IMG/VR virus record: IMGVR_UViG_3300025626_000013
Span: 19,949 to 83,948 of that record
Source of the DNA: a virus
Strand: one strand, 5' to 3'
Length of the DNA stretch: 64,000 nucleotides
Part shown: one piece after another, positions 26,390 through 33,726 of the stretch
How positions within the stretch are numbered: the first letter of the stretch is position 1
Layout of the letters: each line of letters begins with the position of its first letter
Translations under genes and position numbers: made by a program
The notes under the pieces: generated by a model
The model's database searches: none
What the model was told of the DNA's origin: nothing
Seen by the model: the letters and a program-made list of their open reading frames with translations, nothing else

Positions 26390-26666
26390 TGTCAAACCTT
26401 GTTGTTTCATACAAAACTTCACCATAATATTCTTTTGCATATTTCGGTGCATCTGTATATTGATTAATATTAATAGTTGGTTTATTTATTTCTTTTTCAA
26501 GACTTGATTCTGTACGTACAGCCCGAGCATTTAGCATAGCACGACGAGCGGCCGCAGATTTTTTCTTAATAATTTCCATGCGAGCTGCGCGCGCAACGGC
26601 TTCTTTACGACGAGTAGCAATTTGCTTAATAAGGTCAATCCGCTCTGCTTGAGTTTTTGCGATCAT
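26376..26666 (-). CDS. Basic helical small protein
   Basis: 96 residues. The first 55 residues are Arg/Lys/Ala-rich helix ('RRKEAVARAARMEIIKKK', 'AAARRAMLNAR'), likely nucleic-acid or partner binding; the rest is acidic and aromatic ('YAKEYYGEVLYETT'). It is the first gene after the promoter at 26702-26730. Not a family I can name. Confidence 0.55.
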   Translation of the reverse strand: MIAKTQAERIDLIKQIATRRKEAVARAARMEIIKKKSAAARRAMLNARAVRTESSLEKEINKPTININQYTDAPKYAKEYYGEVLYETTRFDNDWD

Positions 26667-26701
26667 GTTATAAGTTCCTTAGTTAGTTTCATTTATACAT
26701 C

Positions 26702-26730
26702 TTTATAGCATATAAGAAAGGGAATGTAAA
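26702..26730 (-). promoter_or_regulatory. Early/middle-type promoter
   Basis: Reverse strand: TTTACA (26730-26725) followed by TTCCC, 17-base spacer, TATAAA (26707-26702). Nearly identical over 31 bases to the promoter at 38573-38601. It drives the operon down to the 24056 gene, including the radical SAM enzyme. Confidence 0.75.
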
Positions 26731-26764
26731 CCCCTAAAATGCAATTAATCGAAATTAATTTCAA

Positions 26765-27031
26765 TTAACCCCAATCTTTTTTATCTCCGAGTTCTTCATT
26801 ACGTTCATAACCAGCAGTATATTGTAAGATTTCGTCATTTGACATATTATGCCACGTAATACATTCACCATTATTAGTACCATATGGCCACCAATGTGGA
26901 TTATATGCGCGATGATAATAACTATCAGCGCCACCCCGATCAAATGGGCCACCATGACGAATCATCTCATTACTATCCGACCACGTAAGATCAAATTCAA
27001 CACCATTATAAGTGTATAATTCTTTCTTCAT
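26765..27031 (-). CDS. Conserved small phage protein (GPFDRG motif)
   Basis: 88 residues. 'HGGPFDRGGADSYYHRAYNPHWWPYGTN' followed by 'MSNDEILQYTAGYERNEE' and 'DKKDWG' is a pattern I know from uncharacterised phage and bacterial small proteins. It is rich in aromatic residues and His, with no transmembrane segment. It is the last gene of the operon starting at promoter 27664-27692. Confidence 0.6.
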   Translation of the reverse strand: MKKELYTYNGVEFDLTWSDSNEMIRHGGPFDRGGADSYYHRAYNPHWWPYGTNNGECITWHNMSNDEILQYTAGYERNEELGDKKDWG

Positions 27032-27075
27032 AATATATACCCTTTAACTATTTTCATTTATTGTAAAAAAGTTTT

Positions 27076-27297
27076 TCAAAAATTGCGCGCATAGACCTCC
27101 GTTTTGACCGCAATTGCATTCGCAGCAAAGCTTTTTTCTTCCATACGTATTACATTAATCATTGAAAACTTTTCATTTGGGTTTTGCAACCTATTATAAT
27201 AATGTTGAACTGAAGTGGCAGAAATTCCAGTTGCCCATTCAATCATTTCATAATTACCGTTTTCTTTGGCATAAGCTTTAACTTCATACTTGGTCAT
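27076..27297 (-). CDS. Hypothetical small protein
   Basis: 73 residues, starting 'MTKYEVKAYAKENGNY'. 'IEWATGISATSVQHYYNRLQN' could be a helix-turn-helix-like segment, but this is weak. It lies 2 bases after the upstream gene in the same early operon. Family not recognised. Confidence 0.5.
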   Translation of the reverse strand: MTKYEVKAYAKENGNYEMIEWATGISATSVQHYYNRLQNPNEKFSMINVIRMEEKSFAANAIAVKTEVYARNF

Positions 27298-27299
27298 AA

Positions 27300-27638
27300 T
27301 TATATTCCTTCAATTTTTTTAAATCCCATACCGGCACATAAGAAAAATTCTCCATTTAATTCAAAAATATCACCAACCGAAGAAGATGTTCCGTTATCAC
27401 CTAAAACATCAACATACCGCTGATTGTTCCAAAGATTAGTCCATTCAAATGCTTCTTCAAGATTTTCTGTTTCAACTTCATATGCCGCAGTATAAAACTC
27501 TGAGAAATAATTAGCTTGAACCCGTTCGGCATCACCAAATTGCAACTGCATTTTGGCATCAAACTTTGGAACAGTCTCGTTGCGATTTATTGCATCAATT
27601 TCTGTTGGAGTGAGCTGTATTTGGTGAATAGTAATCAT
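27300..27638 (-). CDS. Hypothetical early protein
   Basis: 112 residues from the ATG at 27638, which has GAGGA eight bases upstream. A longer frame would run across the promoter at 27664-27692 and is rejected. 'MITIHQIQLTPTEIDAINR' and 'EAFEWTNLWNN' are visible; no domain is recognised. It is the first gene of its operon. Confidence 0.55.
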   Translation of the reverse strand: MITIHQIQLTPTEIDAINRNETVPKFDAKMQLQFGDAERVQANYFSEFYTAAYEVETENLEEAFEWTNLWNNQRYVDVLGDNGTSSSVGDIFELNGEFFLCAGMGFKKIEGI

Positions 27639-27663
27639 AGTAATTCCTCTATATGTTACATAG

Positions 27664-27692
27664 AATATAACATGCAAAAACAGGAATGTAAA
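27664..27692 (-). promoter_or_regulatory. Early/middle-type promoter
   Basis: Reverse strand: TTTACA (27692-27687) then TTCC, 17-base spacer, TATATT (27669-27664). Drives 27300, 27076 and 26765. Confidence 0.72.
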
Positions 27693-27742
27693 CACTAAAA
27701 TACATTTTATTTGTATTTTATTTTAACTGAGACATTTTTGTA

Positions 27743-28039
27743 TCAGTAATATGTTTTATATAATTTTTTAATTTTATCTAGCTCGGGATGTTTATGAATC
27801 CATTGACCGGTACTAGCATTAAATTCTTTTTTAAAAAATGTATCTAATTTTTTATTAGTAGTTTTTATTGAAGTATCTACTTGTAAACATTTTTTATCAA
27901 ATTCTGCATCTGACATAATTTCAGAATTTTTAAATTCATAAGCATATGCAGCAATGCTTAATTTAATACGCAACCAAGTTTGAAATTCAATTTCAGTTTT
28001 TTGTTTGGGAGTATTGTGCATAAATTGTTCAAGAGACAT
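27743..28039 (-). CDS. Conserved hypothetical protein downstream of DHFR
   Basis: 98 residues from the ATG at 28039, directly after the DHFR stop; the longer frame lies inside DHFR. 'EFQTWLRIKLSIAAYAYEF' and 'IMSDAEFDKKCLQVD' belong to a small phage family of unknown role. Just past its stop, another frame reads 'ITDTKMSQL', which matches the C-terminus of the gene at 38605 and looks like a remnant. Confidence 0.55.
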   Translation of the reverse strand: MSLEQFMHNTPKQKTEIEFQTWLRIKLSIAAYAYEFKNSEIMSDAEFDKKCLQVDTSIKTTNKKLDTFFKKEFNASTGQWIHKHPELDKIKKLYKTYY

Positions 28040-28040
28040 A

Positions 28041-28514
28041 TTACTTTTTTGCCCATTTGGTAATTGTTCCGAATGGTGTAATACTGATTTTTCGAGGTTC
28101 AAATAATTTAAAAATTTCTGCTTTTGGTAAATGAACATCACAATTATAATTTTTGCCAACATTATTTAGCCATAACTCATCAATAATATCTAATGAACTA
28201 TTTACTAGTTGTGATCCACCAATAATCCAAACATCTTCATATTGAGATATTGTATTCATTCTTGATTTGTAAATATCCGGGCGTATAATTTCTACACCGT
28301 ACTGTATTTTCATTTTAGAGGACACTACTATGTTATGTCTATTAGATAGCGGTTTAAATGGTAAACTTTCCCAAGTAGACCTACCCATAACAACAGTAGA
28401 ACCATTAGTGGATTCTTTAAACCATTTTAAATCTTCACTATTTTTAGGCCACGGCAAATCATTATTTTTGCCAATTCCCCAATGTTTATCGTGGGCTAGA
28501 ATTGCTCTAATCAT
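28041..28514 (-). CDS. frd: Dihydrofolate reductase
   Basis: 157 residues, normal for bacterial and phage DHFR. 'MIRAILAHDKHWGIGKNNDLPWP' holds the Met20-loop and substrate region; 'DLKWFKESTNGSTVVMGRSTWESLP' is the NADPH-binding block; 'VWIIGGSQL' is the conserved GG loop. It makes tetrahydrofolate, needed for thymidylate synthesis and so for phage DNA precursors. It lies in the operon led by the promoter at 29937-29965, between small genes. No thymidylate synthase is visible in the window. Confidence 0.9.
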   Translation of the reverse strand: MIRAILAHDKHWGIGKNNDLPWPKNSEDLKWFKESTNGSTVVMGRSTWESLPFKPLSNRHNIVVSSKMKIQYGVEIIRPDIYKSRMNTISQYEDVWIIGGSQLVNSSLDIIDELWLNNVGKNYNCDVHLPKAEIFKLFEPRKISITPFGTITKWAKK

Positions 28515-28516
28515 AA

Positions 28517-28717
28517 TTAAGTTAATCCATTAAGTAATTTTACTACTAATTCTTGGCTTTCGGCTATATGATATGTTGATCCATTTGAGGTAAAAATTCT
28601 GGTACATGACATATTTTCAACATTATCAGTATAAATTGCCATAATATGGTCAGAATTAAGATATATCTTATCTCCAACTCTACCTTCGGCCATATTTTCA
28701 AAACATATAAAACTCAT
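28517..28717 (-). CDS. Small hypothetical protein
   Basis: 66 residues from the ATG at 28717, one base after the stop of the SPASM-like gene; a longer frame lies inside that gene. 'DKIYLNSDHIMAIYTDNVE' and 'RIFTSNGSTYHIAESQELVVKLL' suggest a small beta-barrel like the LytTR/SH3-type small proteins of phages. Function unknown. Confidence 0.55.
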   Translation of the reverse strand: MSFICFENMAEGRVGDKIYLNSDHIMAIYTDNVENMSCTRIFTSNGSTYHIAESQELVVKLLNGLT

Positions 28718-28718
28718 A

Positions 28719-29084
28719 TTATTTTTCTTCGTCAAAAAGACAAAAGCGAATACATTGCTCAGCAACGTTTTCACCATTTTTCCATGATTCTGGAAGTGTT
28801 TTAGTAAACCACTCATGTTCAACAATTTCTTCGAGTGGTTTGTTTTTAATATTTAAATCATGAGCATTTTTTTTATACTCATTCATAAGATGCCCGACTT
28901 GCCAATCCGCAAATTGGGTACGGTATTCACTATTACCAAGATAACAACATGGCAATACTCCACCATCCGGATTAACTAAAATACGGTTATTTTCCATCCA
29001 TTGGCATTTTACTTTAATTTCGCCACTTTCAAGCCGAGCACAGTTCTCATCGCTTATAATATAATCTCTATTATATTTTTTCAT
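28719..29084 (-). CDS. Free-standing SPASM/twitch-like iron-sulfur protein
   Basis: 121 residues. 'KCQWMENNRILVNPDGGVLPCCYLGN' and a C-terminal 'CIRFC' give the cysteine layout (about residues 15, 27, 46, 47, 111, 115) seen in SPASM/twitch domains that bind auxiliary iron-sulfur clusters at the C-terminus of radical SAM enzymes. There is no radical SAM core in this protein. The core at 25152-25979 lacks this part, so the two may form a split enzyme. The ATG overlaps the previous stop (ATGA). Confidence 0.65.
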   Translation of the reverse strand: MKKYNRDYIISDENCARLESGEIKVKCQWMENNRILVNPDGGVLPCCYLGNSEYRTQFADWQVGHLMNEYKKNAHDLNIKNKPLEEIVEHEWFTKTLPESWKNGENVAEQCIRFCLFDEEK

Positions 29085-29341
29085 GCTTTATAAATTCCGG
29101 TTAATTTTGTTTCAAATGCTTCAACTTTTGCCAATCTATTAGGCCAAAGAATATATTCTTTTTCGGGATTTGCTTTTAAATTATTTAAAAGCGGAATAAT
29201 TGCATTATATAATGCGTCTAATTTTTCTTGTGTACTTTGTGCGTTAGCTGATACTGATTGGGTGGTCGCCTGCAATTCTTGTACTGCCTGCAATTCGTCT
29301 TCGTCAACAGCAGTAAATCCGAAATCAAATAAATCATTCAT
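29081..29341 (-). CDS. Conserved small acidic protein
   Basis: 86 residues from the ATG at 29341 (AAGG nine bases upstream). 'NDLFDFGFTAVDEDELQAVQ', 'TQEKLDALYNAIIPLLNNLKANPEKEYILWPNR' is a T4-like phage family of unknown function, with a helical centre. A start at 29359 is possible but lies before the usual family N-terminus. Confidence 0.65.
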   Translation of the reverse strand: MNDLFDFGFTAVDEDELQAVQELQATTQSVSANAQSTQEKLDALYNAIIPLLNNLKANPEKEYILWPNRLAKVEAFETKLTGIYKA

Positions 29342-29423
29342 TATTTTTAGCCTTTTCATCTTCTTCTCTGTATTTACGCATTATATACGCGTAATAAGAT
29401 TCTCTGGGTTCTTTATTGACCAT
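29334..29423 (-). CDS. 29-residue small frame bridging two genes
   Basis: ATG at 29423, stop TGA at 29334-29336. It encodes a charged helical peptide ('ESYYAYIMRKYREEDEKAK') and overlaps the end of the gene upstream and the start of the one downstream, filling an otherwise empty gap. The ribosome site is weak. It may be a real coupled small gene. Confidence 0.4.
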   Translation of the reverse strand: MVNKEPRESYYAYIMRKYREEDEKAKNNE

Positions 29424-29910
29424 ATGGAACGTCCACATAGACAGTATCACCAACAGAATAAAAAGAATCTGAATAAATATAGCCACGCAAATTCTGGCGC
29501 TTCCAATGAATAATATATGTATATGATTGAGTTTCTACCGGAACATTAACTGTAGTACATACAGTTTCTGAACGATATCCAGATACAACCCGTTTATTAC
29601 TGGTTTTATCTGCAGCAATAACAGCGCCAAAAATTGCTCCGGCCGCGGCACCTTTATCATTTCCGCTAACACCTTTACCAAGCAATCCACCAAGAATCAT
29701 TCCAGCAAGAACATCTCCGCTATTAGATCCAGACTCAATATTGCGATAAACTGGAACATTTTGTAATGAGCATTGTTTTTGGTTTTGATATGATGTTTGC
29801 ACTTGAGTAATTTTTTCAACATGCCAGACTTTAGCTGAACGTGTTACTGCAAATGCCGCAGTACTTGCAAGACTGGCTATAACAGCCAATGGTATAAGTG
29901 ATTTTTTCAT
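29413..29910 (-). CDS. Exported glycine-zipper protein
   Basis: 165 residues. A signal peptide is clear: 'MKKSLIPLAVIASLASTAAFA' pattern with an AFA cleavage site at about residue 21. Residues about 65-100 are a glycine zipper ('GDVLAGMILGGLLGKGVSG', 'GAAAGAIFGAVIAA') like the 2TM zipper of bacterial outer-membrane 17-kDa antigens. Four Cys in the mature part may form disulfides. It leads an early operon, so it is exported early in infection, before lysis. A role in the envelope, such as superinfection exclusion, is possible but not shown. Confidence 0.75.
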   Translation of the reverse strand: MKKSLIPLAVIASLASTAAFAVTRSAKVWHVEKITQVQTSYQNQKQCSLQNVPVYRNIESGSNSGDVLAGMILGGLLGKGVSGNDKGAAAGAIFGAVIAADKTSNKRVVSGYRSETVCTTVNVPVETQSYTYIIHWKRQNLRGYIYSDSFYSVGDTVYVDVPYGQ

Positions 29911-29936
29911 AGCAATTTCCTCATATGATTTAATTT

Positions 29937-29965
29937 ATTATAACAAATAAAATACAGGATGTAAA
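29937..29965 (-). promoter_or_regulatory. Early/middle-type promoter
   Basis: Reverse strand: TTTACA (29965-29960), 17-base spacer, TATAAT (29942-29937), the strongest consensus of the set. It drives the exported protein and genes through DHFR. Confidence 0.78.
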
Positions 29966-29984
29966 CAGTTAATTTCACTTTTAT

Positions 29985-30022
29985 GAAAATAAAGTGACCC
30001 ACAATTTCTGCAGGCCACTTTA
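29985..30022 (-). terminator. Probable terminator after the endolysin
   Basis: On the reverse strand AAAGTGGCC pairs with GGTCACTTT (one G-T pair) around a 13-base loop, followed by ATTTTC. It separates the late lysis operon from the early operon that starts just beyond. Confidence 0.5.
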
Positions 30023-30025
30023 CTA

Positions 30026-30895
30026 TTATAAGAGTACTGCTAAAGTGGCTGGACCAGCAATACCATCAGCAGTTAAGCCATTTGCGGCTTGCCATTCTTT
30101 TAATGCGCGCTCAGTGCCTGGACCAAATACGCCATCCGCACTAATACCCAAAGCTTCTTGCATCATTCCAACACCTGCGCCCTTGCAACCTTTACGTAGC
30201 ACACCGATGTCATCTACATCAAAATCATCATCACCAGCATCTTCGCTAAGTGAAACCGGATTACCAAACACTTCCATTGCTTTTGAATATCTGCTTTGAC
30301 GATCCGCAAGACCAATATTTCCGCCGTTAATTTTTTTTGTCATTTTCACAACGTCATCAGTATCTGCAATAGCATTGAGGTTATTGGCATCCCAGAACCA
30401 GCACGCTGACTCTACAGCGCCCTTAGGTGTTGCTACATAGATTGCAGCTTCTTCTGCACTAATGCCAATGCTACGGCCAAATTTGGTATAATTTTCGCGA
30501 CCAGTTAATTGCTTAAGCCCACGACCCCGAAATAACCAACCATCACCTTCATTAACATTGCCCATTTTATATTTGCGGAATTCATCCATATAAACATAAT
30601 TAGCAATTTTTTCGGGATTACGAGCATAATCAGCAGCATTGCGTTTATGTGGAGCTGAGCCAAAATAACGTCCAAACACTGCGTTGAGCGCTTTTTCACT
30701 ATAGTTTAAATTTTCTGATAATGAGCGGAAATTATTAGATTCATGTGCACACTGAGAAATAAAATGCGCAGCCCGTCGTTCAGTAGTAATATCATATTTG
30801 GGCATTATAGCAACTAACGCTTCATACCAAGAATCAATATCTTTATTACCGGGAATTAGCTGTGCAAGTTGTTCTTTTTGTAATTCAAAACTCAT
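30026..30895 (-). CDS. Endolysin: GH19 muramidase/chitinase-type domain plus peptidoglycan-binding domain
   Basis: 289 residues. Residues about 35-200 are a GH19-like domain: 'RRAAHFISQCAHESNNFRSLSENLNYS' with the catalytic Glu in HESNNF, 'GDGWLFRGRGLKQLTGRENYTKFG' and 'SACWFWDANNLN'. Residues about 225-289 are PG_binding_1: 'GVLRKGCKGAGVGMMQEALG', 'GISADGVFGPGTERALKEWQ'. GH19 endolysins are common in Gram-negative phages. There is no signal peptide, so it needs a holin. It is the last gene of a late operon after the lipase and a membrane protein, followed by a terminator. Confidence 0.9.
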   Translation of the reverse strand: MSFELQKEQLAQLIPGNKDIDSWYEALVAIMPKYDITTERRAAHFISQCAHESNNFRSLSENLNYSEKALNAVFGRYFGSAPHKRNAADYARNPEKIANYVYMDEFRKYKMGNVNEGDGWLFRGRGLKQLTGRENYTKFGRSIGISAEEAAIYVATPKGAVESACWFWDANNLNAIADTDDVVKMTKKINGGNIGLADRQSRYSKAMEVFGNPVSLSEDAGDDDFDVDDIGVLRKGCKGAGVGMMQEALGISADGVFGPGTERALKEWQAANGLTADGIAGPATLAVLL

Positions 30896-30915
30896 GGTTT
30901 ATATCCTTTTCAATT

Positions 30916-31674
30916 TTATAAATTGTTTTTCAAGTTAGCTTCTATATTACTTATATATCCATCAATTGAATGATCAGTTAGTGGATCGGCTGCTCCGGAT
31001 GTCCAAATACCATCCAAAAATTCTTTTAATTTAAATAAAAGATTGCTTTTACGTTCAACGCCTTCGGCGTCAAAATAACATTCTGTGCCATGGTGCTTAT
31101 ATCCCATAATTGCTAATGGAACCCGGCAAACAATATCATTATTATTTACCCATCTCATATGTGGGGTTTGCAGATTTTTAGTATAGCCCTTTAATCCAAC
31201 TCGTGGGGAGCCAAAGGTAAAAATTGCCATAGGATCGGATAAGTGTGCTGCATTAAAACATCTTGAAGCCATAATAGTAGTCATGCCAGCCCCTAAGCTA
31301 TGCCCAGTAAACCAAAGATCTCTATTTTTAACCGCGCCCACTCTAAGTTTAGATTCTAGTAATGGCCATAAATCATCTGCTTCCGATTTAAATCCAGCAT
31401 GAACTCTACTTTTAGATTCCGATTTTACTGGCCATGCATTTAAATCTGCTTTTAAATCATTTAATTCAGTTGGTTCTGTGCCACGACAAGCAATAACAGT
31501 ATCATCAGCACTTTGAAAACGATAAGCTTGTGCTCCATCAGCATTATAAAATTCAGCAAAATAAAAGCCTAATTTTTTACTTTCAATCTTAGCTTTAGTG
31601 GGCTTCATATATGCAATTTTTGAAAGCTTTGCAAATAATAATGCTTGTTCATATTTTGACATATTTCTTATCAT
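30916..31674 (-). CDS. Class 3 lipase (alpha/beta hydrolase)
   Basis: 252 residues. 'LWFTGHSLGAGMTTIMASR' is the nucleophile elbow G-H-S-L-G of lipase class 3. The expected Asp is in 'RWVNNNDIVCRVP' and the His in 'LTDHSIDGYI', in the usual order; 'VIACRGTEPTELNDLKADLNA' is the family's lid-side block. No signal peptide or transmembrane helix is seen. It lies between a membrane coiled-coil protein and the endolysin in one late operon, so attack on envelope lipids at lysis is a fair inference. AGGA lies six bases before the ATG. Confidence 0.82.
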   Translation of the reverse strand: MIRNMSKYEQALLFAKLSKIAYMKPTKAKIESKKLGFYFAEFYNADGAQAYRFQSADDTVIACRGTEPTELNDLKADLNAWPVKSESKSRVHAGFKSEADDLWPLLESKLRVGAVKNRDLWFTGHSLGAGMTTIMASRCFNAAHLSDPMAIFTFGSPRVGLKGYTKNLQTPHMRWVNNNDIVCRVPLAIMGYKHHGTECYFDAEGVERKSNLLFKLKEFLDGIWTSGAADPLTDHSIDGYISNIEANLKNNL

Positions 31675-31684
31675 TTTTCTGTCC

Positions 31685-33469
31685 TTATAAAGTAAGTATT
31701 CTACTCTTATCTATTGTAACTTCATCAACATTTTCATAATAAACAGTTTCTTCTTTTTTTACAGTTTTTGGTTTAGTAGAATTTTTATATTTTTTGAATC
31801 CCATATTTGCAGCAATTAATAGTAAAACTGCAAGTGGATCAAATACAGAAATAATAATAATTATTACCCATCTGACAGCTTCTTCTAATAAATCTTCGGT
31901 TGCATCTTCTCTATAAATGAATTCTGCAATATATTTTACTGGTCCAACTTCAGTTTCGTATTTACGGTATTCAGATTCTAAATTAAATTTTTCCACATAT
32001 AAAGATTCTATTTCGGAATTTTTTGCGATAATAGCAGCTTCTTCAATTGTAATTGCATTAGTATTATCAGTAGTAATTCCAATTGATAAACTATTTCTTA
32101 AGCTAACAATTAAATTTTGACTTGCTAATATTTGGGCATTTACAGTCTCTCGTATTTGGTCTATTTTAACACGGGCTTCATTAATTTTAGCACTTTCTGT
32201 GTTTTGTAATTCTTTAATTGTATTTTGAGCTATAACTCTTTTATCCCTATTCTGAATAACAAGCGTATTTTCAATATTATCAATTTTTGCTTGTATATCA
32301 TTTTGAACATTATTTAATTCTTTACTAGAATCTTTTCTGATATTGCTAATAATATCTAATGCTTCTTGTTTTGAGTTATTTATTGATATCGACTGATTTC
32401 CTCTCAAGTCATTAATCAAATTGGCTAGCCGCTGTTTTTCATTATCTAACGCTGTTTGTGCAATTGATCTTAAATCTAAAATTTGATTTTGTAATTCAAT
32501 AATTCTTTCTCGCTGAGATTCTATCCAAACATTATAAGCATTTCTAGTATTATTACCAAATAGCCCATCAGAGGTAACACCAATCACTGCTTGGCCTTGC
32601 TGTATTTTATCTATATCTTTACTCTGTAGATTATTTGTTACTATAATAATTTGATCTTCAATTTTTGCTATTTGAATTGCAATAAGTTCTGCTGAACTAT
32701 TATCAATTTTTAATGTTGATAGTTTTTCTTCGTATGCAGCAGCAGTTTCGTTTATTGTTTTTAATTCATTATTAAGCAATTCTATTTGGCTTAAATATGG
32801 CGCAGTTTTTTCTTCAATGCTAGAAACATCAGCATTATTTAATTCTTTTCTATACTGATTAGTTAATGCAACCAATCGAATTAATTCATTATCAAGACTT
32901 TCAATATCCGCTTCAAAAGATGCAATTCTCTTCTGGCGATTAGAATTTTCGGTTTCAATAATTGCTAATTGTTCATTAATTTGTGGTTCAACTCTGGCAT
33001 ATGCATTGTTGATACGAAGTTGTTCTTTATCTAGTTGTTCTTGTATAGCATCATTATTAGCAAAAGCATTTTCTCCTATAGTTATAATCTTTTCTTCGGA
33101 TCGTGCTATAGCAGTTTTTAATCTAGCAATATCTTCATCAATTCTTTCAATTTTAGCCAATCCATCTTTAGCGCCGGCAGTTTGCTCAATATGAGCTTTA
33201 GACAAGAAGCCAAAAATACCCATGCTTGTAATAAACATAAGCAGCACTACCGAAAGTGTTAAATAAGATTTTAAAAGAAATGGGGTATTTTTCCAATTAT
33301 CATATAACCAAGTAGCAGTTATAAGTTTACCAGCCTCTAATACGCCACCCATAATAGCAACAGGAATAATAGCCGCTGCAAATATTGAGGTTAACCCAAT
33401 TATTGAATAATATGCTGCAACTGCAGCAATTGCTAATGAGCAAATAAATGCTAAAATATTAATAAACAT
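31685..33469 (-). CDS. Large membrane protein with long coiled coil and peptidoglycan-binding-like insert
   Basis: 594 residues. The N-terminus has three to four transmembrane helices (about residues 2-20, 28-45, 66-90). Residues 100-290 and 315-480 are long coiled coils rich in Ile, Glu, Asn. Between them, 'AVIGVTSDGLFGNNTRNAYNVW' resembles the core of a PG_binding_1 domain. A final transmembrane helix lies at about 540-565 ('VIIIIISVFDPLAVLLLIAANMGF'). Homologues occur in marine T4-like phages without known function. It has its own late promoter and leads the lipase-endolysin operon, so it may act at lysis. Other envelope roles are possible. Confidence 0.65.
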   Translation of the reverse strand: MFINILAFICSLAIAAVAAYYSIIGLTSIFAAAIIPVAIMGGVLEAGKLITATWLYDNWKNTPFLLKSYLTLSVVLLMFITSMGIFGFLSKAHIEQTAGAKDGLAKIERIDEDIARLKTAIARSEEKIITIGENAFANNDAIQEQLDKEQLRINNAYARVEPQINEQLAIIETENSNRQKRIASFEADIESLDNELIRLVALTNQYRKELNNADVSSIEEKTAPYLSQIELLNNELKTINETAAAYEEKLSTLKIDNSSAELIAIQIAKIEDQIIIVTNNLQSKDIDKIQQGQAVIGVTSDGLFGNNTRNAYNVWIESQRERIIELQNQILDLRSIAQTALDNEKQRLANLINDLRGNQSISINNSKQEALDIISNIRKDSSKELNNVQNDIQAKIDNIENTLVIQNRDKRVIAQNTIKELQNTESAKINEARVKIDQIRETVNAQILASQNLIVSLRNSLSIGITTDNTNAITIEEAAIIAKNSEIESLYVEKFNLESEYRKYETEVGPVKYIAEFIYREDATEDLLEEAVRWVIIIIISVFDPLAVLLLIAANMGFKKYKNSTKPKTVKKEETVYYENVDEVTIDKSRILTL

Positions 33470-33500
33470 TAATGACTTTCGTATATAAGTAATGTATACT

Positions 33501-33508
33501 TATTTATA
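33501..33508 (-). promoter_or_regulatory. T4-type late promoter (TATAAATA) of the lysis operon
   Basis: Exact TATAAATA on the reverse strand, 32 bases before the ATG at 33469. Heads membrane protein, lipase and endolysin. Confidence 0.72.
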
Positions 33509-33525
33509 TATTAAAAGCTGTTAAA

Positions 33526-33714
33526 TTATGCTTTTTCGCCCAAAACAAATACGCAACCAGCTTCGTAATTGGGCGGAAAAAATTTACCATCTCCGCCTAG
33601 CATTAAAGATAATACTGATCTATTGTATATACATTCATCAGGAGTAGCATATAGACCAATAGTCGATGCGTCTAACTTACCGCTAACAAATACCACATAA
33701 ACTAATGCCCACAT
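33526..33714 (-). CDS. Small protein with hydrophobic N-terminus
   Basis: 62 residues. 'MWALVYVVFVSG' is a short hydrophobic start, possibly an anchor; the remainder has two Cys ('DECIYN', 'AGCVFVLG') and 'GGDGKFFPPNYEAG'. It lies 12 bases after the 176-residue gene and shares its late promoter. Not recognised. Confidence 0.5.
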   Translation of the reverse strand: MWALVYVVFVSGKLDASTIGLYATPDECIYNRSVLSLMLGGDGKFFPPNYEAGCVFVLGEKA

Positions 33715-33726
33715 TTATTTAATCCT

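Noticed and set aside
27743-28162. Longer frame upstream of the gene after DHFR
   Set aside because: It lies wholly inside DHFR; the ATG at 28039 begins where the conserved pattern begins.
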